From contig NBAZ01000005.1 of assembly GCA_002794735.1 (NCBI GenBank), positions 620,001-684,000 of the forward strand: DNA of 64,000 nt, read 5' to 3'. Both the position numbers and the translations under genes were made by a program. This DNA comes from Pyrrhoderma lamaoense. Taxonomy: Eukaryota > Basidiomycota > Agaricomycetes > Hymenochaetales > Hymenochaetaceae. The notes beneath the pieces are model-generated. The model had not been told where the DNA came from, did not search any database, and saw nothing but the letters and a program-made list of their open reading frames with translations. Positions 1-10,250 of the stretch are shown here, piece after piece; the first letter of the stretch is position 1; the number at the start of each line of letters is the position of its first letter.

Positions 1-513
1 TAAAAATTCTCCTCCCCAGTCTTCTTGTTCCTCTTTTCTTGGTAATAGCAGCATACTTGTGGTACTTATGGAGAAAAGGCAAACGTAGTCGCCTTATTCG
101 AAGGGGGTTCAGCCCATTTGAGATAGCAGCATGGCAGTCACAGAGAATGAATAATGAGTGGACAGGTTCGGAAAAGGCACAAGTACAAGTAGTTACTGTA
201 AGCCAGCCATATAATGGTACTGAATGGGGCACGAGCTCCGTGGACGCGAGCATAGGACGCCGACAAACAGGTAGATAGTCGAGTTCTTCCTAGGTTGGAT
301 TTTTATTGACACATATTGCTAGACAGTAACAACCTTGAAGTAGATAGACCGCTTAGAAGGGACGCAGATACTCCTTCACAGCAAATCTTGGATGAGAAAT
401 TAGAAATGGATCAGACACAGCAAGAAGGTAGAACTCAAGGCGAGCCAGAAACAGCTGATTTAGAATCAAGTTTGGACAGTATCTCAGAGTGTTTACCTGT
501 TTATCAAGAATGA
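1..513 (+). CDS. C-terminal part of a single-pass membrane protein (5' end outside window)
   Basis: The reading frame is open from the window edge and starts with a hydrophobic membrane segment (about residues LLPSLLVPLFLVIAAYLWYL). This is followed by a basic stop-transfer stretch (WRKGKRSRLIRR), so the visible part is probably a cytoplasmic tail. A GT-AG intron at 271-322 joins the two frames in phase (codon GAC split as g/ac). The tail is polar, Glu/Gln/Ser-rich, and ends in SISECLPVYQE, a Pro-x-Tyr type end often seen at the C-termini of fungal membrane proteins. The ectodomain or other domains lie upstream of the window, so the family cannot be named. Confidence 0.6.
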
Positions 514-849
514 ACTTATTCGTAACCTTTTCTGATGTCTTCTCCGTTGTATTACAAGACTATCTCCTATACATGGACAATATAACCCCTATTTTACCTT
601 CGCAGTCAATATGATACGGACTTTAAAGGAGTTTTTCTCCGTGTATATGTATTAGTAACTAGAAGCAGTTTGCAATCGTTAATTATTGTCCGTGCTTCTA
701 CAGACAATTATCTCGAACGTTGCATGCACAATTAATTGACCAGACTCGTGAGAAGAAGAGAGTAAATCAATCAAAATTTAATGATCGCAGACAGGAGAGT
801 GACTCAGATAGACTCACGGCATGTCAACAAATTTCTACGCGACGTGTAA
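514..849. other. Intergenic stretch, no gene seen
   Basis: AT-rich sequence after the stop codon of the membrane protein. I see no open frame with protein-like content, no RNA gene and no clear terminal repeat. It leads directly into the CCTAGG motif array. Confidence 0.5.
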
Positions 850-1250
850 TAGTTAGTCTATAATACATGTCGTCCCATCTATTCCTAGTTTATATAATAA
901 ACATGTAAAATATTACCTAGATAACTATATCAACAACATCTAGGTTAACATGTTTGTCTAGGTATTATAGTATGAATCTAGAAAATATGAGCATACCTGA
1001 GTATACCTGAATTTTTGTGTAATTTTAACTCTGGACCGACATGTAAATAATATTGTGTTTCGTGTATTTCTATGTAACCTAGGTGCCATGCGTAAACCTA
1101 GGCCGGTAATATCTAGGTTGACCTGTAGGCCAAACCTACGTAACTGTCAACCTAGGTTTATCTAGATGTTTTAGGTAGCCTGGAATAACCAAGGCGTATG
1201 TAATATCTGCTACATCTAGACTGACTTGTAAATATTTTTTTGGGTGTAAT
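850..1250. repeat. CCTAGG / GACATGTAA motif array, left flank of NACHT relic
   Basis: About 400 bp of AT-rich DNA packed with variants of the palindrome ACCTAGGT (ACCTAGAT, ATCTAGGT, GTCTAGGT, ACCTAGGC and others) and of GACATGTAA (near 901, 1037 and 1223 as AACATGTAA, GACATGTAA, GACTTGTAA). The phrase CTGGAC(C/A)GACATGTAAA recurs in the right flank near 3868. The array stops where the NACHT coding similarity starts. It looks like subterminal repeats of a mobile element or a decayed minisatellite. No transposase is visible. Confidence 0.55.
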
Positions 1251-3783
1251 TACAGGTATGCCCATGTTTCCTCAGAGCCGTGGTGAATTGACCTCGCTGA
1301 CACTCAAAACCCAATTCAGTATCCTTGTTGTAGAGCCACTCTCTACCAGTCACGTACAACATACTGTCCTCGTTGTCCTTGACGCTCTTGATGAATGTGA
1401 AACATCCCAGACCAGACACGCTCTCCTCCGCGTCTTGGGAGAAGGGCTCACTGGATTACCTCCCAGCTTCCGTTTCCTTATCACAGGACGTCCCGAGAGT
1501 GACATTGTGTCATTCTCGCAGTCACTTAAAGCATACAAAATCAATTTGAATGACGCCACAAACGGCAACAAGAAGGATGTCCGTACTTATATCAATCACG
1601 AATTCGGATTGTGGAGAAACAGTGTGAAACTGCCAGGTGACTGGCCATGGGACGACAATGTGGAGAAACTTGGAGAGGCTGCAAATGAATTGTTCATTTG
1701 GGCATCTACAGCAGTCAAGTTTGTGTTTGAGGGAAAGATAAGACGCATTGCGCGTCTGAATCGATTGGTGAACAACGCGAGAGCACTGGACTTGAACGAG
1801 TTATATGTGACTGTATTAGAGAGTTCGTTCGAGTGGGATGAAGAGACACAGACACTCTTTTCAAGCGTATTTTCGCTCATTTTCTTTGGAAAGTCTCCAC
1901 TATCGGATGAGGACATCGACGGGATCCTAGACATTGATCCAAGAACAACAAGAGAGCTACTCTCTTGTCTTCGATCGTTGGTATCATACGGATCGGGTCA
2001 GCCAGTCAAGATACACCACACGTCATTTTATGATTATTTGGTGTCTTGCGTAGGGAGTCGTTGGCATATTGACTCTGCTTCAATATCTGCAATCTTGAGT
2101 CATCCTTCTTATTCAATAAGCAGGTTTCTGATCTCCAGAAACGCATCGAGAGGAACATTCCAAAGCATCTGAGGTACATATGCTGTTACTGGGCTCATCA
2201 TATTCAGGATACGTCATACTCACCCGAACTGGGTGATTCCTTGAAGACATTTGCATTCAACAAACTTCTATTTTGGTTTGAGGCATTGAGCCTCACGGAT
2301 ACGTTCGATGACCATGTTGGCACTGCATTGACGTATGCAATCTCATGGCTTGGGGTAAGCGTTGCATATCAATTCTCTATTTTTCTAGGCTAACGCACAA
2401 AAGAACAATAACCCCGAGTTATCTGCATTCCTCAGAGATGCATATCGACAAGCCAGTACATTCTCATATGTCCAGTGTGGTAAAGAATGGCTTACCACCT
2501 CGACCACCAGCCGCATTACCCGTTCGCTATGCTACTGCTGTTAGTGGCGCTTCGGCACCTTCGACTTCGACCCCAACTTCTACGAGTGTATCTGCTTCAA
2601 TCAGTAATGGGTCAGCGCCTATAGGAACGACAGCATCGACTACCCACTCAAGTGTGCATGATGTCGCATCATCCTCTCCCAGTCTTACGCAAGCATCGGC
2701 ATCAGGGCCTAGTCCTCTGTTGTCATCTGCATCTGCTTCAGGGATTGCAGCAGATGAGTCGTCTCATTCACAGGTTCAATCTCCTGAAATCTCTGAAGCT
2801 GTCCCCCTTCAAATACGGTTCCTCAGCAAACAACTATCCCATCAGGTATACCCCTTGCGATATTCTTCAAGTATTTAACGTTAATACGCACCTATCTTTA
2901 GGGTCTACTCCTTCGCCTGTAGCTCCTTCGGCGTCCCTACCAAATGTTTGTAATTTCTCTCTCCTTTGTCTTCTTAAGATCGATTACTCAACGAAAGATA
3001 TCAGCAACATACAAACGAGCTGCATCCTACGAGTTTGGCTGTAGATTTGCCGTCTCCTTCAACTCAAGCACAGCAGCCATCTGTGCCTTCCCCTTTGCCG
3101 CATCAATTACAGCAGGCAAATAGAACTTCTTCCGCACCTTTACCTGTACCACCCATAGCAACATCGCAACCCCCATTCCCTCCAGGCGTCAAAGTATTAC
3201 AAGCACCGGATCAACAAGGGCCAGGGCTATCCGCCATCGGTGTTCCTCCTCAACGGATGTCTTCCGCATCTCCTTCAGTCCAACAACAAAATCAGCAGGC
3301 ATATGAGAGTCAAACTCCTTCTCGTGGAGCTTCTTCAACTTTCCCTGGTTCTTTGTCCGACTTAGTTGCATCTTTTGAAAATGTCAAGCAAAAAGGTAAA
3401 TCTATTTTACTTAAGATTATTATACTCGTCCAATACTTGTCAACTAACCATTTCAAGAAGCACGCCCCATATCTATTGCAGTCTTCTACCCCTCACCAGA
3501 GACGAATCTGTGGTATCAATGCACTACAAGAAGTATACCAATCCAATTGCATATCGAGTACATTGGGGATAGGCAACGAAGCGCAGTCATTAAAGTCATC
3601 AAAAGCGGAGACGAGGACTTAAGAGGGTTATCATTTTCTCCAGACGGAACCCGTATCGTTTCTATTACATGGGACAATGAAGTCTGCATGTGGGATGCAG
3701 CGAGTGGGAAGTTGATCACGGTTTTACATAGAAATACCAGTAAGAATTATATAGATAATGGGTATTTCTGGGCCTACATGTAA
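1240..3783 (+). pseudogene. Truncated NACHT-type NTPase / WD40 (STAND) gene relic
   Basis: The frame at 1240-2172 contains a clear Walker B core of fungal NACHT proteins (VLVVLDALDEC), then the sensor-like FRFLITGRPESDI and the helical region NELFIWASTAVKFV, with a winged-helix-like segment (PLSDEDIDGIL, VKIHHTSFYDYL). No Walker A (GxxxxGKS/T) occurs upstream. The sequence there is the CCTAGG array, so the P-loop half is missing. Coding similarity continues in another frame over 2160-2354 and possibly past a 34-nt intron-like gap (2355-2388). A long Ser/Pro/Thr-rich stretch follows in shifting frames (about 2450-3370). Near 3600-3720 there is one WD40-like unit (DLRGLSFSPDGTRIVSITWDNEVCMWD). 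Family members normally have a complete P-loop and many WD repeats. I read this as a decayed, possibly chimeric fragment. Confidence 0.7.
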
Positions 3784-4050
3784 GAGTGTACAAAAAAAAA
3801 GATAGAAATACATATACACACGTACTAGGAATACCTAGTAATACAAAAGTTTACATGGTAAAACCTGGACAGACATGTAAAACAAAGCAAAAAAAATATA
3901 GAAATACTTGTACACACAACTAAGGTTTACCTAGGTAAGTATTATATAACATATAATTACAGCTAAACACACGTAACCTAAGTAATCTAGGTGGAGTCAT
4001 ATAGATGACAAACGCCACACTAACGGACATGTAAGTCTAGCATTCGGTGG
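3776..4050. repeat. CCTAGG / GACATGTAA motif array, right flank of NACHT relic
   Basis: Two units about 95 bp apart (near 3776 and 3873) share the order: (G)ACATGTAA, A-rich run, ATAGAAATAC, TACACAC, then CTAGG or CTAAGG. Further ACCTAGGT, ATCTAGGT and GGACATGTAAG copies lie to about 4050. The left flank near 1037-1080 contains the same GACATGTAAA word and, in inverse orientation, the TATTTCTATG word. The array therefore brackets the NACHT relic on both sides. Confidence 0.55.
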
Positions 4051-4294
4051 TATTATTCCCAGGTTTAATTATATAATCTACATTTACCTACGTAGACACG
4101 GCCTATGTTACACAAACACGCAGTGACTCTAGACCCGAAACCATCAAAAAATTAGTCATCTTTACCGATCAGCGGTAAAGAAGCCCAAAATAATTATAAT
4201 GTACCGATAATGCAGAGACTAGGGATGTAAAAGCCGACCAGACACGCACTTCTCTCCATTGCCAGCCTACCTTCTCCCCTATCGCTATGCAAGT
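4051..4294. promoter_or_regulatory. OMA1 upstream region with a 9-bp hairpin
   Basis: AT-rich spacer before the OMA1 start. Positions 4159-4181 form a perfect 9-bp inverted repeat (TCTTTACCG / CGGTAAAGA) around a 5-nt loop. It could be a protein-binding site or a remnant of the neighbouring repeat array. Confidence 0.35.
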
Positions 4295-6330
4295 ATGCTC
4301 GCGTTGAAGCGTTCAACGGCATTGCATACTCTATCAAGGCAGCTCCAGTCAAGTCGTCGCGTTACACAACTTCCAGTTCGATGGATCTCACAGTCTACTC
4401 TCAAATTAAGTGGAGATGTTTCACGCAGCAGAGTAGGTCTGACGCACCAGAAATATGTTCTACGGTCAAGGGGATTCCATGCAACTCCTTCGCGTAAACA
4501 AGTACCATTTCTTGGTGCGGTTCTTGCAGCTATTTTTAAGGCAAATACAAACTATTGTTCTGTCCCATATTTTTGGTATGCTAACATACCTCATTCAGTC
4601 TTCTGTAGCAATTGAAGCTGCACAATTCGTGGGGAGAATCGTTCTCACATTTGTCCCTATATTCATATTCAAAAACCACTTAATGCGTAGAATGGTGAGG
4701 CATGTAATTAAGGATGAAGTCCAAAAAGTAAAGATGGAAAAGAAGATTCGTGCGACAACAAAAGTTTATCGCTTCTTAATCGCTGTACCTATAGTCATTT
4801 TTGGTCTAACCCTCATTTCAAGTCTGGAACGTACACCTTTGTCGGGAAGATTGCGAGTGATTTTACTTTCGCCTGAAGAAGAAGAAAGCATTTCCCAACA
4901 ATTACAGGGTTCTGGCTGGTACGAGGCTGTACGAGAGGTTATCAGTCAGGATGGACCGGCTTCTATCGTCCCTGAAACAGACTGGCGTCATCGTCTTGTT
5001 GAACACGTCTTGCGGGAGCTTGAAAAAACTATACCGATTCTTGCCAGTGAAAAACACACAGACCTTTCTTGGATTGATCGTGGACCCGATGATATACCTC
5101 TTCCTCCCCGTCCAAATTTCCACTAAGGCCCCGACCTTCCGCAAAAGAAGTTTTTCGCTGGTTTGCTGATCAAATGTGCCCCACCACGCGCAAAAATTCA
5201 TCTCCTATGCCTGGAGCGAACTCACCTCATTTGATACCAGGGCCACCTTATAATATCATTCTGGTTGAGCGTCCAGGTTGTGACAATGCATTCTCATTTG
5301 GATTTGGGCCAAATGGAGGTGGGGGAATTGTTGTGTATACCGGTTTCCTTGATCGTGTCTTTGGGCGACCCACGGCCCCTTGCAATAGTGAGGCCCAAAG
5401 AAATCCCTCTCGTTCAATATTCTCTTCCCTCGTATCATCTCCACAACTACCTTCGACATCCGACATCTCCATAGCTCATGAGTGTCAACCAACCCAGGAA
5501 CAATTAACTCAGATTGCTATTTTGTTATCTCATGAGCTTTCTCATCTCATTCTTTCTCATCATCTCGAAACTCTTTCTGCTGGTACTGTTTTCATACCCG
5601 GTGCAATGTCTATGTTTGCAGACCTCCTAAGGACTCTCCTCTTCCCTTTTACTATGGCATTTGGACCTTTCGTGAATGACGCTGTCGCAAACTTAGGGAA
5701 AGTCGGTACTGGAGAGTTCGCAAAAGTAACGGTGAGTATCTCATTTGAACCTGGATCTATAGCCACCAGGTGCCAGTTGCTTTCCTTTAAGTTCATTGAA
5801 TTGTTTCAGGCGATGCGACAGTATTCTTGATATTTTCGACTGTATGAAGATTGTACACGGGGCTGTAGATCCAGGGAATATTTTCTCTATTTTAATGCTC
5901 TTACTAATACGTTACCTTTATTGAATAGGAATACTGCACGAGTGTCGCACAAGAATTTGAAGCAGATGCCGTCTCCACACACGTCCTCGCTCATGCAGGA
6001 TTTGATGCTCGCAAAACGATCGACTTCTGGGAAAGTCGTCGGCAAGCTGCGTTCTCTGAATGTTCACCCTCTCGTGCGCAGACGATTGCGGAGCATTCTA
6101 TATTGGTCTCTGATGATACTGATAAGTCACTAGTGACGGCGGCGCTCCAGCATGGTGCTGATGCTGCAGCTATTGGTGTGAGACTAGCTCGGAAGATTAT
6201 GGGCGCAACTCACCCTGCCCATGAGGCTCGGCTGCTCCGCCTGAAGAGTGAATTGCAGCGTTGGGAATTGGAGCGCCGCAAAGCCATGAAGAAGCGAGAA
6301 AAACACTCAGCGCATAAAACACAGGGATAA
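4295..6330 (+). CDS. OMA1: OMA1-like mitochondrial M48 metalloprotease (apparent -1 frame change)
   Basis: Inner-mitochondrial-membrane zinc metallopeptidase of family M48C, which processes OPA1/Mgm1-type substrates under stress. The ATG at 4295 opens an Arg/Ser-rich, acid-poor presequence ending RGFHATPSRK. Next come hydrophobic segments (VGRIVLTFVPIFIF; YRFLIAVPIVIFGLTLI), the conserved SLERTPLSGR and LLSPEEEE, the zinc motif HELSHLILSHH (near 5534), the third ligand region EFEADAVS (near 5956), and HPAHEARLLRLKSELQRW at the end. Exon 1 is 4295-4540, followed by a GC-AG intron (4541-4598). Exon 3 starts at 5929 after a 197-nt intron (5732-5928). Between these, the frame must change by -1 at 5093-5123: one frame ends in a TAA at 5124, while the other continues as PLRPRPSAKEVF. 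This is either a one-base deletion, a sequencing error, or frameshifting. Everything else looks intact. Confidence 0.88.
4541..4598 (+). other. OMA1: GC-AG intron in OMA1
   Basis: The exon ends AAG, the intron begins GCAAAT and ends TTCAG, with a CTAAC branch motif at 4581-4585, 13 nt from the acceptor. Only this join keeps the phase and yields AAIFK-SSVAIEAAQF before the first membrane segment. A GT donor at 4576 leads to stops with either nearby acceptor. Confidence 0.75.
5114..5120 (+). other. OMA1: A-AAT-TTC heptamer at the OMA1 frame change
   Basis: In the upstream frame the codons read ccA AAT TTC CAC TAA, which fits the X-XXY-YYZ pattern of -1 ribosomal slippery sites. Slipping there would skip the UAA and continue as NF-PLRPRPSAKEVFRW. 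I see no strong downstream stem, so a simple one-base deletion remains the easier explanation. Confidence 0.35.
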
Positions 6331-6727
6331 ATCGAGCATTACTATGGCTTATGTTGACTGATACATGATTGGCAGGACATGTCAGGTAATAATAATTCAG
6401 GGGCTCAGTGGATCTACCATCTTTGTAGATGTGAAACCAGGGACTGTAGCTTCAACGAATAACCGGTGGGGTATGGGACGAGGCAGATGATCATCTACTA
6501 TGCCAGATCGTAAAGGCATTGCCTAGAATATCGATGACTATTGGCTGTGTTTGTGTTTATTGGATATTCTGGTAACATAAATCTTATAACATAAATCTTA
6601 TTGATGCCAGAATTAGCATCGCAACATTTCTATAGTGACCAGGGTATGATTTTTGGAGTTGTGTACAGTGTATGATGAATATATACATATAGCTTTTACG
6701 GGCCTTAATTACATGCTTTCTGCGTAC
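6331..6727. other. Convergent intergenic region, no gene seen
   Basis: Spacer between the 3' ends of OMA1 (+) and the amino-acid permease (-). It is AT-rich with a short direct repeat (ATAACATAAATCTTAT-like near 6576-6600). No coding or RNA gene was recognised. It should hold the two 3' UTRs. Confidence 0.5.
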
Positions 6728-9140
6728 CTATTGTAATAATCGTTGTCGTTCTTGTTCTTGTTCTGAATGTGTTGGATCTATAGTTCTGAGATGACCTTCA
6801 TTTAATGGCTTGCGGACAAGTTTCGAGAGTCTGGCACCTCCAGGAAGCTCTTCTACTTCTTCTACAATCTTGTACCCGCATAATCGAGGCAATAACACGA
6901 TCCAGATATAATAGTAAACCCCACATGCCTAATATATCGTATCAAGATATTCCCAAAGGTTATAAGTATCAGGTCTCATCAAACACGTGGGTGGTAGTGT
7001 TATATTCATTGATTGACTCACCAATAGAATCATGATACCAACGACACAGTAACTGGAGATATGTTAACATGAAGGGTGTATAGTGTTAACAGTCGTGATG
7101 ATAGCTTACGTCGCATACCAAAAGGACACATCTGCATGTCCTTGCTCTGGTGGAACCCTAAAAGGATGCTCAGCGCGTGTAAGTATCCGATTTACAAGGC
7201 GATTTACCAAGGTAAGATTATTAAGAGGATACAGCTAGCTAGATACAGAACTATAGAGCCATTTGACGCTCTATACTCCATAGGTGCCTTTGGGACTCCC
7301 GAGTGATTTTGACGCTTGCGTAACATCCATACCCCTATTGCAGTTGCAGCAGAAAAGAACTGTGAAGTTCAATAGATTTTTATTGGTTATACGGATTTGT
7401 AGAAACAATGTGATGAAATTTACCAGATTCGGGTAAGAGAAGAGATCAAGTAGAAAGCTGAATGCATCCGCCGCTGGGACCAAGAGGACTACGGTCACTG
7501 TGAGAACATACTTCATCAATATCGGTCCCAGTGGGGTCCCGAAAGGTTCTGTAGAAGCAAAGAACTCTGGCCAGGGAAGAAGTCCCTGTCGAGCAATTTC
7601 TCTGATTACTCGAGCTTTCCCGATAGTCTGGATTTTTATTCAAAATACACATGGTTGTTGGGTAGAATATATTGCTTACAACTGCGACCTGATTTGAAAA
7701 CATATGAAATAATTCAGCTGATTGTATATGACTCGAATGACACTATGTATTTGTCCTATCACGTACAACGTTCCCGAAAGAGCTAAGCATGACCATCATA
7801 GGTAAGATCTTAGCTGCCGATGATCCCTTGAATACTCTTTTGAAGAAAAGAGCGCCGATAAGTTGTCCTGAGTTCTTGATGTCTTCTTTAGGGACCGCAG
7901 CAATATACGCAACGTTCGTTAATAGAAATAATACGGACACCAAGCAGAGTGATATACGACTAGAGTTGCGAACTATGCGTACAGGGTCCCGTCCTTTGAC
8001 TTCCGCTATCAGATTGAATGCGTTATTCCAGCCTACAAAAGCGAAATGAGTTTTAACAAAGGCTGTGGCTAAAGAATTCCCGTTCAGGGTGATTTCAGCC
8101 CAAGGATCAGAAAAGTTCTTCCATGGATCTTTAATGTGTGTTATTCCCAATAAAACTGCCACACCGGCCGATATCAGTCTATTTTTACGGTGAGTATAGC
8201 CAGAAGATGACAAACGAAAGGATGTAAATAACTTGCTGACATCAATTGAGAAATGACTTTTATTGTAGTAATTGTATTGACGACATACAACGACATTTTG
8301 GTAGAGAACGCGGGTACTATCAACTATTAGTTAGTATCGCTATAATGCTATTGAAGTTAAATGAACCTGATAATGCAACGGTGACCATTAGAAGAGCTAG
8401 TATCGTCTGCTTTGAAGGAGACGGAGTCAACTCGAAAAAGTCCATGAAATATTGTGCAAAGACGATGGAATTTGTCGCACTAAATCTATTGATAATGCAG
8501 TATAAGAGAGGCTATACTACGGTTAGATAAGAAGATTTTAAACTGTACGAAAGTAAAACAGTTGTCACTGCAAATGAAACAGGGACCAAGGATCTTGGCC
8601 GAGGATATGCTTGTTCAAGATAGACAACTTCAGCCCCAGATCTCTTTGGAAACATGCTCCCAAGTTCAGTGTATAGAGAAAGCCCAGCTAGTAAAAATAG
8701 CTTAGAAGCATTGATAATGTATTTTTATATTGACTTGCCTAGTGCAAATATTGGGGCCAAGGCCCAAGCCAGGAAGAAAATTCCGGTTGAATTTACAGAA
8801 CGCAAGATGACACCAGATACGGAAAATATACCAGAGCCCAACATTTCTCCAAGATTGAGCATTATGCATGATAAAAGGGAGACATTGCTACCAAGTGGGC
8901 TTATCTTTAGTAACAGATTAAATTAAACATAAACCCAAGGAGAATAGAGGGCATATTACTCGTTCAATGGGTGCTCCATGCTGAGATGGATAATCGTCTT
9001 CACCGACTGGATTCCTCTGGGAAGAATCACATTCTAAGTCTGTATAAGGCATCACTCTATAGATACAGAGCTATTGGTCTTATACCAGTCCTTGAAGCAT
9101 AAGCACTTTTCTCAGTCTCAGATTCAGGTAACTCTGTCAT
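6728..9140 (-). CDS. LAT-family amino-acid permease (Mup1/Mup3-like, APC superfamily)
   Basis: Plasma-membrane amino-acid importer of the fungal methionine permease (LAT/APC) type, with about 12 membrane helices. I resolved 13 exons: 9140-9086, 9039-8960, 8904-8739, 8687-8549, 8485-8367, 8316-8241, 8178-7767, 7688-7680, 7627-7424, 7359-7208, 7157-7110, 7052-7022, 6928-6728. They sum to 1692 nt, giving 563 aa. Family marks are GEMLGSGIFSVSG in helix 1, LSLYTELGSMFPKRSGAEVVYLEQAYPRPR, FVGWNNAFNLIAEVKGRDPV, LSSFGNV, and ARVIREIARQGLLPWPEFFAS. The start ATG precedes a hydrophilic acidic N-terminus. One intron is GC-AG (8688-8738) and one exon is only 9 nt. The open frames on the + strand across this gene are shadows. 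Confidence 0.9.
7680..7688 (-). other. 9-nt micro-exon of the permease gene
   Basis: GTCGCAGTT (coding strand) is flanked by a CAG acceptor and a GTAAGC donor. The introns are 7689-7766 and 7628-7679. It supplies V-A-V between SSFGNV and TIGKAR, restoring the LAT-family spacing (FGNV-x-A-V-x-x-x-x-x-R). Skipping it would remove three residues in frame from a membrane helix. Confidence 0.75.
8688..8738 (-). other. GC-AG intron in the permease gene
   Basis: On the coding strand the exon ends CACTAG and the intron begins GCAAGT, the classic GC-donor consensus, ending ACTAG. The join gives PIFAL-AGLSLYTELGSMF, exactly the LAT spacing. No GT donor nearby gives a continuous frame. Confidence 0.8.
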
Positions 9141-10250
9141 GATTTCTTATCTATCTGTTTGTGCTTGTTTTGGTAAATCTGCTGGGCCTTTATAAATCAC
9201 AATCGAGGACGGATTGACCCCGAACTCGCCTTCCCATCCTCCTTGTCCGTTGTAAGTTTGCTTAGGTCTTTCTTACAAAACCATCGATCCCTAATATACT
9301 CCAATAGAGTGTATAGTAAAGCGTGGCGGCCGAACGGCTGTCTGGCTGGTGGGAGGGAGACGGTGTGGTCTAAGGGTGCCATCAGCCTCGACCTCGCTTT
9401 CTCCAGTCCCCTCTGCGCTCCCCTAGGTTCGCCTGTATCTTCTCCTAGAACTGTCATAATATCCTAACATCTTCTAGTAGGGTGCGGAGTAAAGCGTGAC
9501 GCCTTCACGGCTGTCTGCGGTACTTCGTACTTGTGGGAAGGAGAAGGAGAAGGAGCGATTCCGGGGGTGCCAATGGCTCCCTCTATTCCAAAAATCAATT
9601 AACCCTCAAACTTCAAGGAGGATACGACGTGCGAGCAGTGGTGAAAGCTGTTGGTGGAAAAGGAAGCGTTGAACTGTGTTGGTATCCATCAATCTTGGTG
9701 ATTCAATATCGTTGGTCACTGATGTTTTTACTAGTGCCCATATGATGCTTCGATCGATCTTCTTTCTCCACGATTGACCTTATGTCTTACTTTAGCCATA
9801 TCATCTCTGTCTGGATGATTAGATTCTTTTTTACTAGGGGACAATGTCGATACTCGATAGACCCCACGCTTGAGGATATATCTCTCAAATATGAAGTTCA
9901 CGGCAAGACTCACTCTCGAGGTTGTCTTACGTGGGCCGAGAACGTCTGTTAATAGATCTCATGTTGAGGTCTTAAATTCGCTATGAATTGCACACAGCAC
10001 CACTGGAATTCCATTTTCGGTGTTTTTGTTGTGTATAGCTGATGAAGCTACCTGATCTATAGGTTCGCCTCCTTAGGCGTCGAAATTTGAATTCCCTTCA
10101 AAAGTAGAAGCCACGGAAATGAGGTTTACTTTCCCATTTTACGAAGACCGGTCACGCCATCTAGCACAGGAGTGTTGAATAGGCTGATTTCTTTGTGTTC
10201 AAATCAAATACCCCTTAACAGCAGTTGGAGCGAAAGAGCTACCTTGCTAA
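9141..10250. other. Non-coding region with a degenerate direct repeat pair
   Basis: No ORF here has recognisable content. Two related segments, about 9299-9400 and 9474-9575, share AGTAAAGCGTG, ACGGCTGTCTG, GTGGGA(G/A)GGAGA and GGGTGCCA in the same order. They are about 175 bp apart and may be a decayed duplication. The region also contains the upstream promoter of the permease. Confidence 0.4.

Noticed and set aside
5810..5920. An extra small exon inside the 197-nt OMA1 intron (after TTTCAG at 5809)
   Set aside because: It reads into a stop (TGA) in the required phase, and the outer junctions already join perfectly.
8215..8240. A 26-nt intron in the permease gene
   Set aside because: A 62-nt intron (8179-8240, donor GTCAGC) gives a better frame (TIKVISQLILISAGVAVLLG) with the family spacing.
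9197..9467. Overlapping ORFs on both strands upstream of the permease
   Set aside because: No start context, domains or splice continuity. The region looks repeat-derived.
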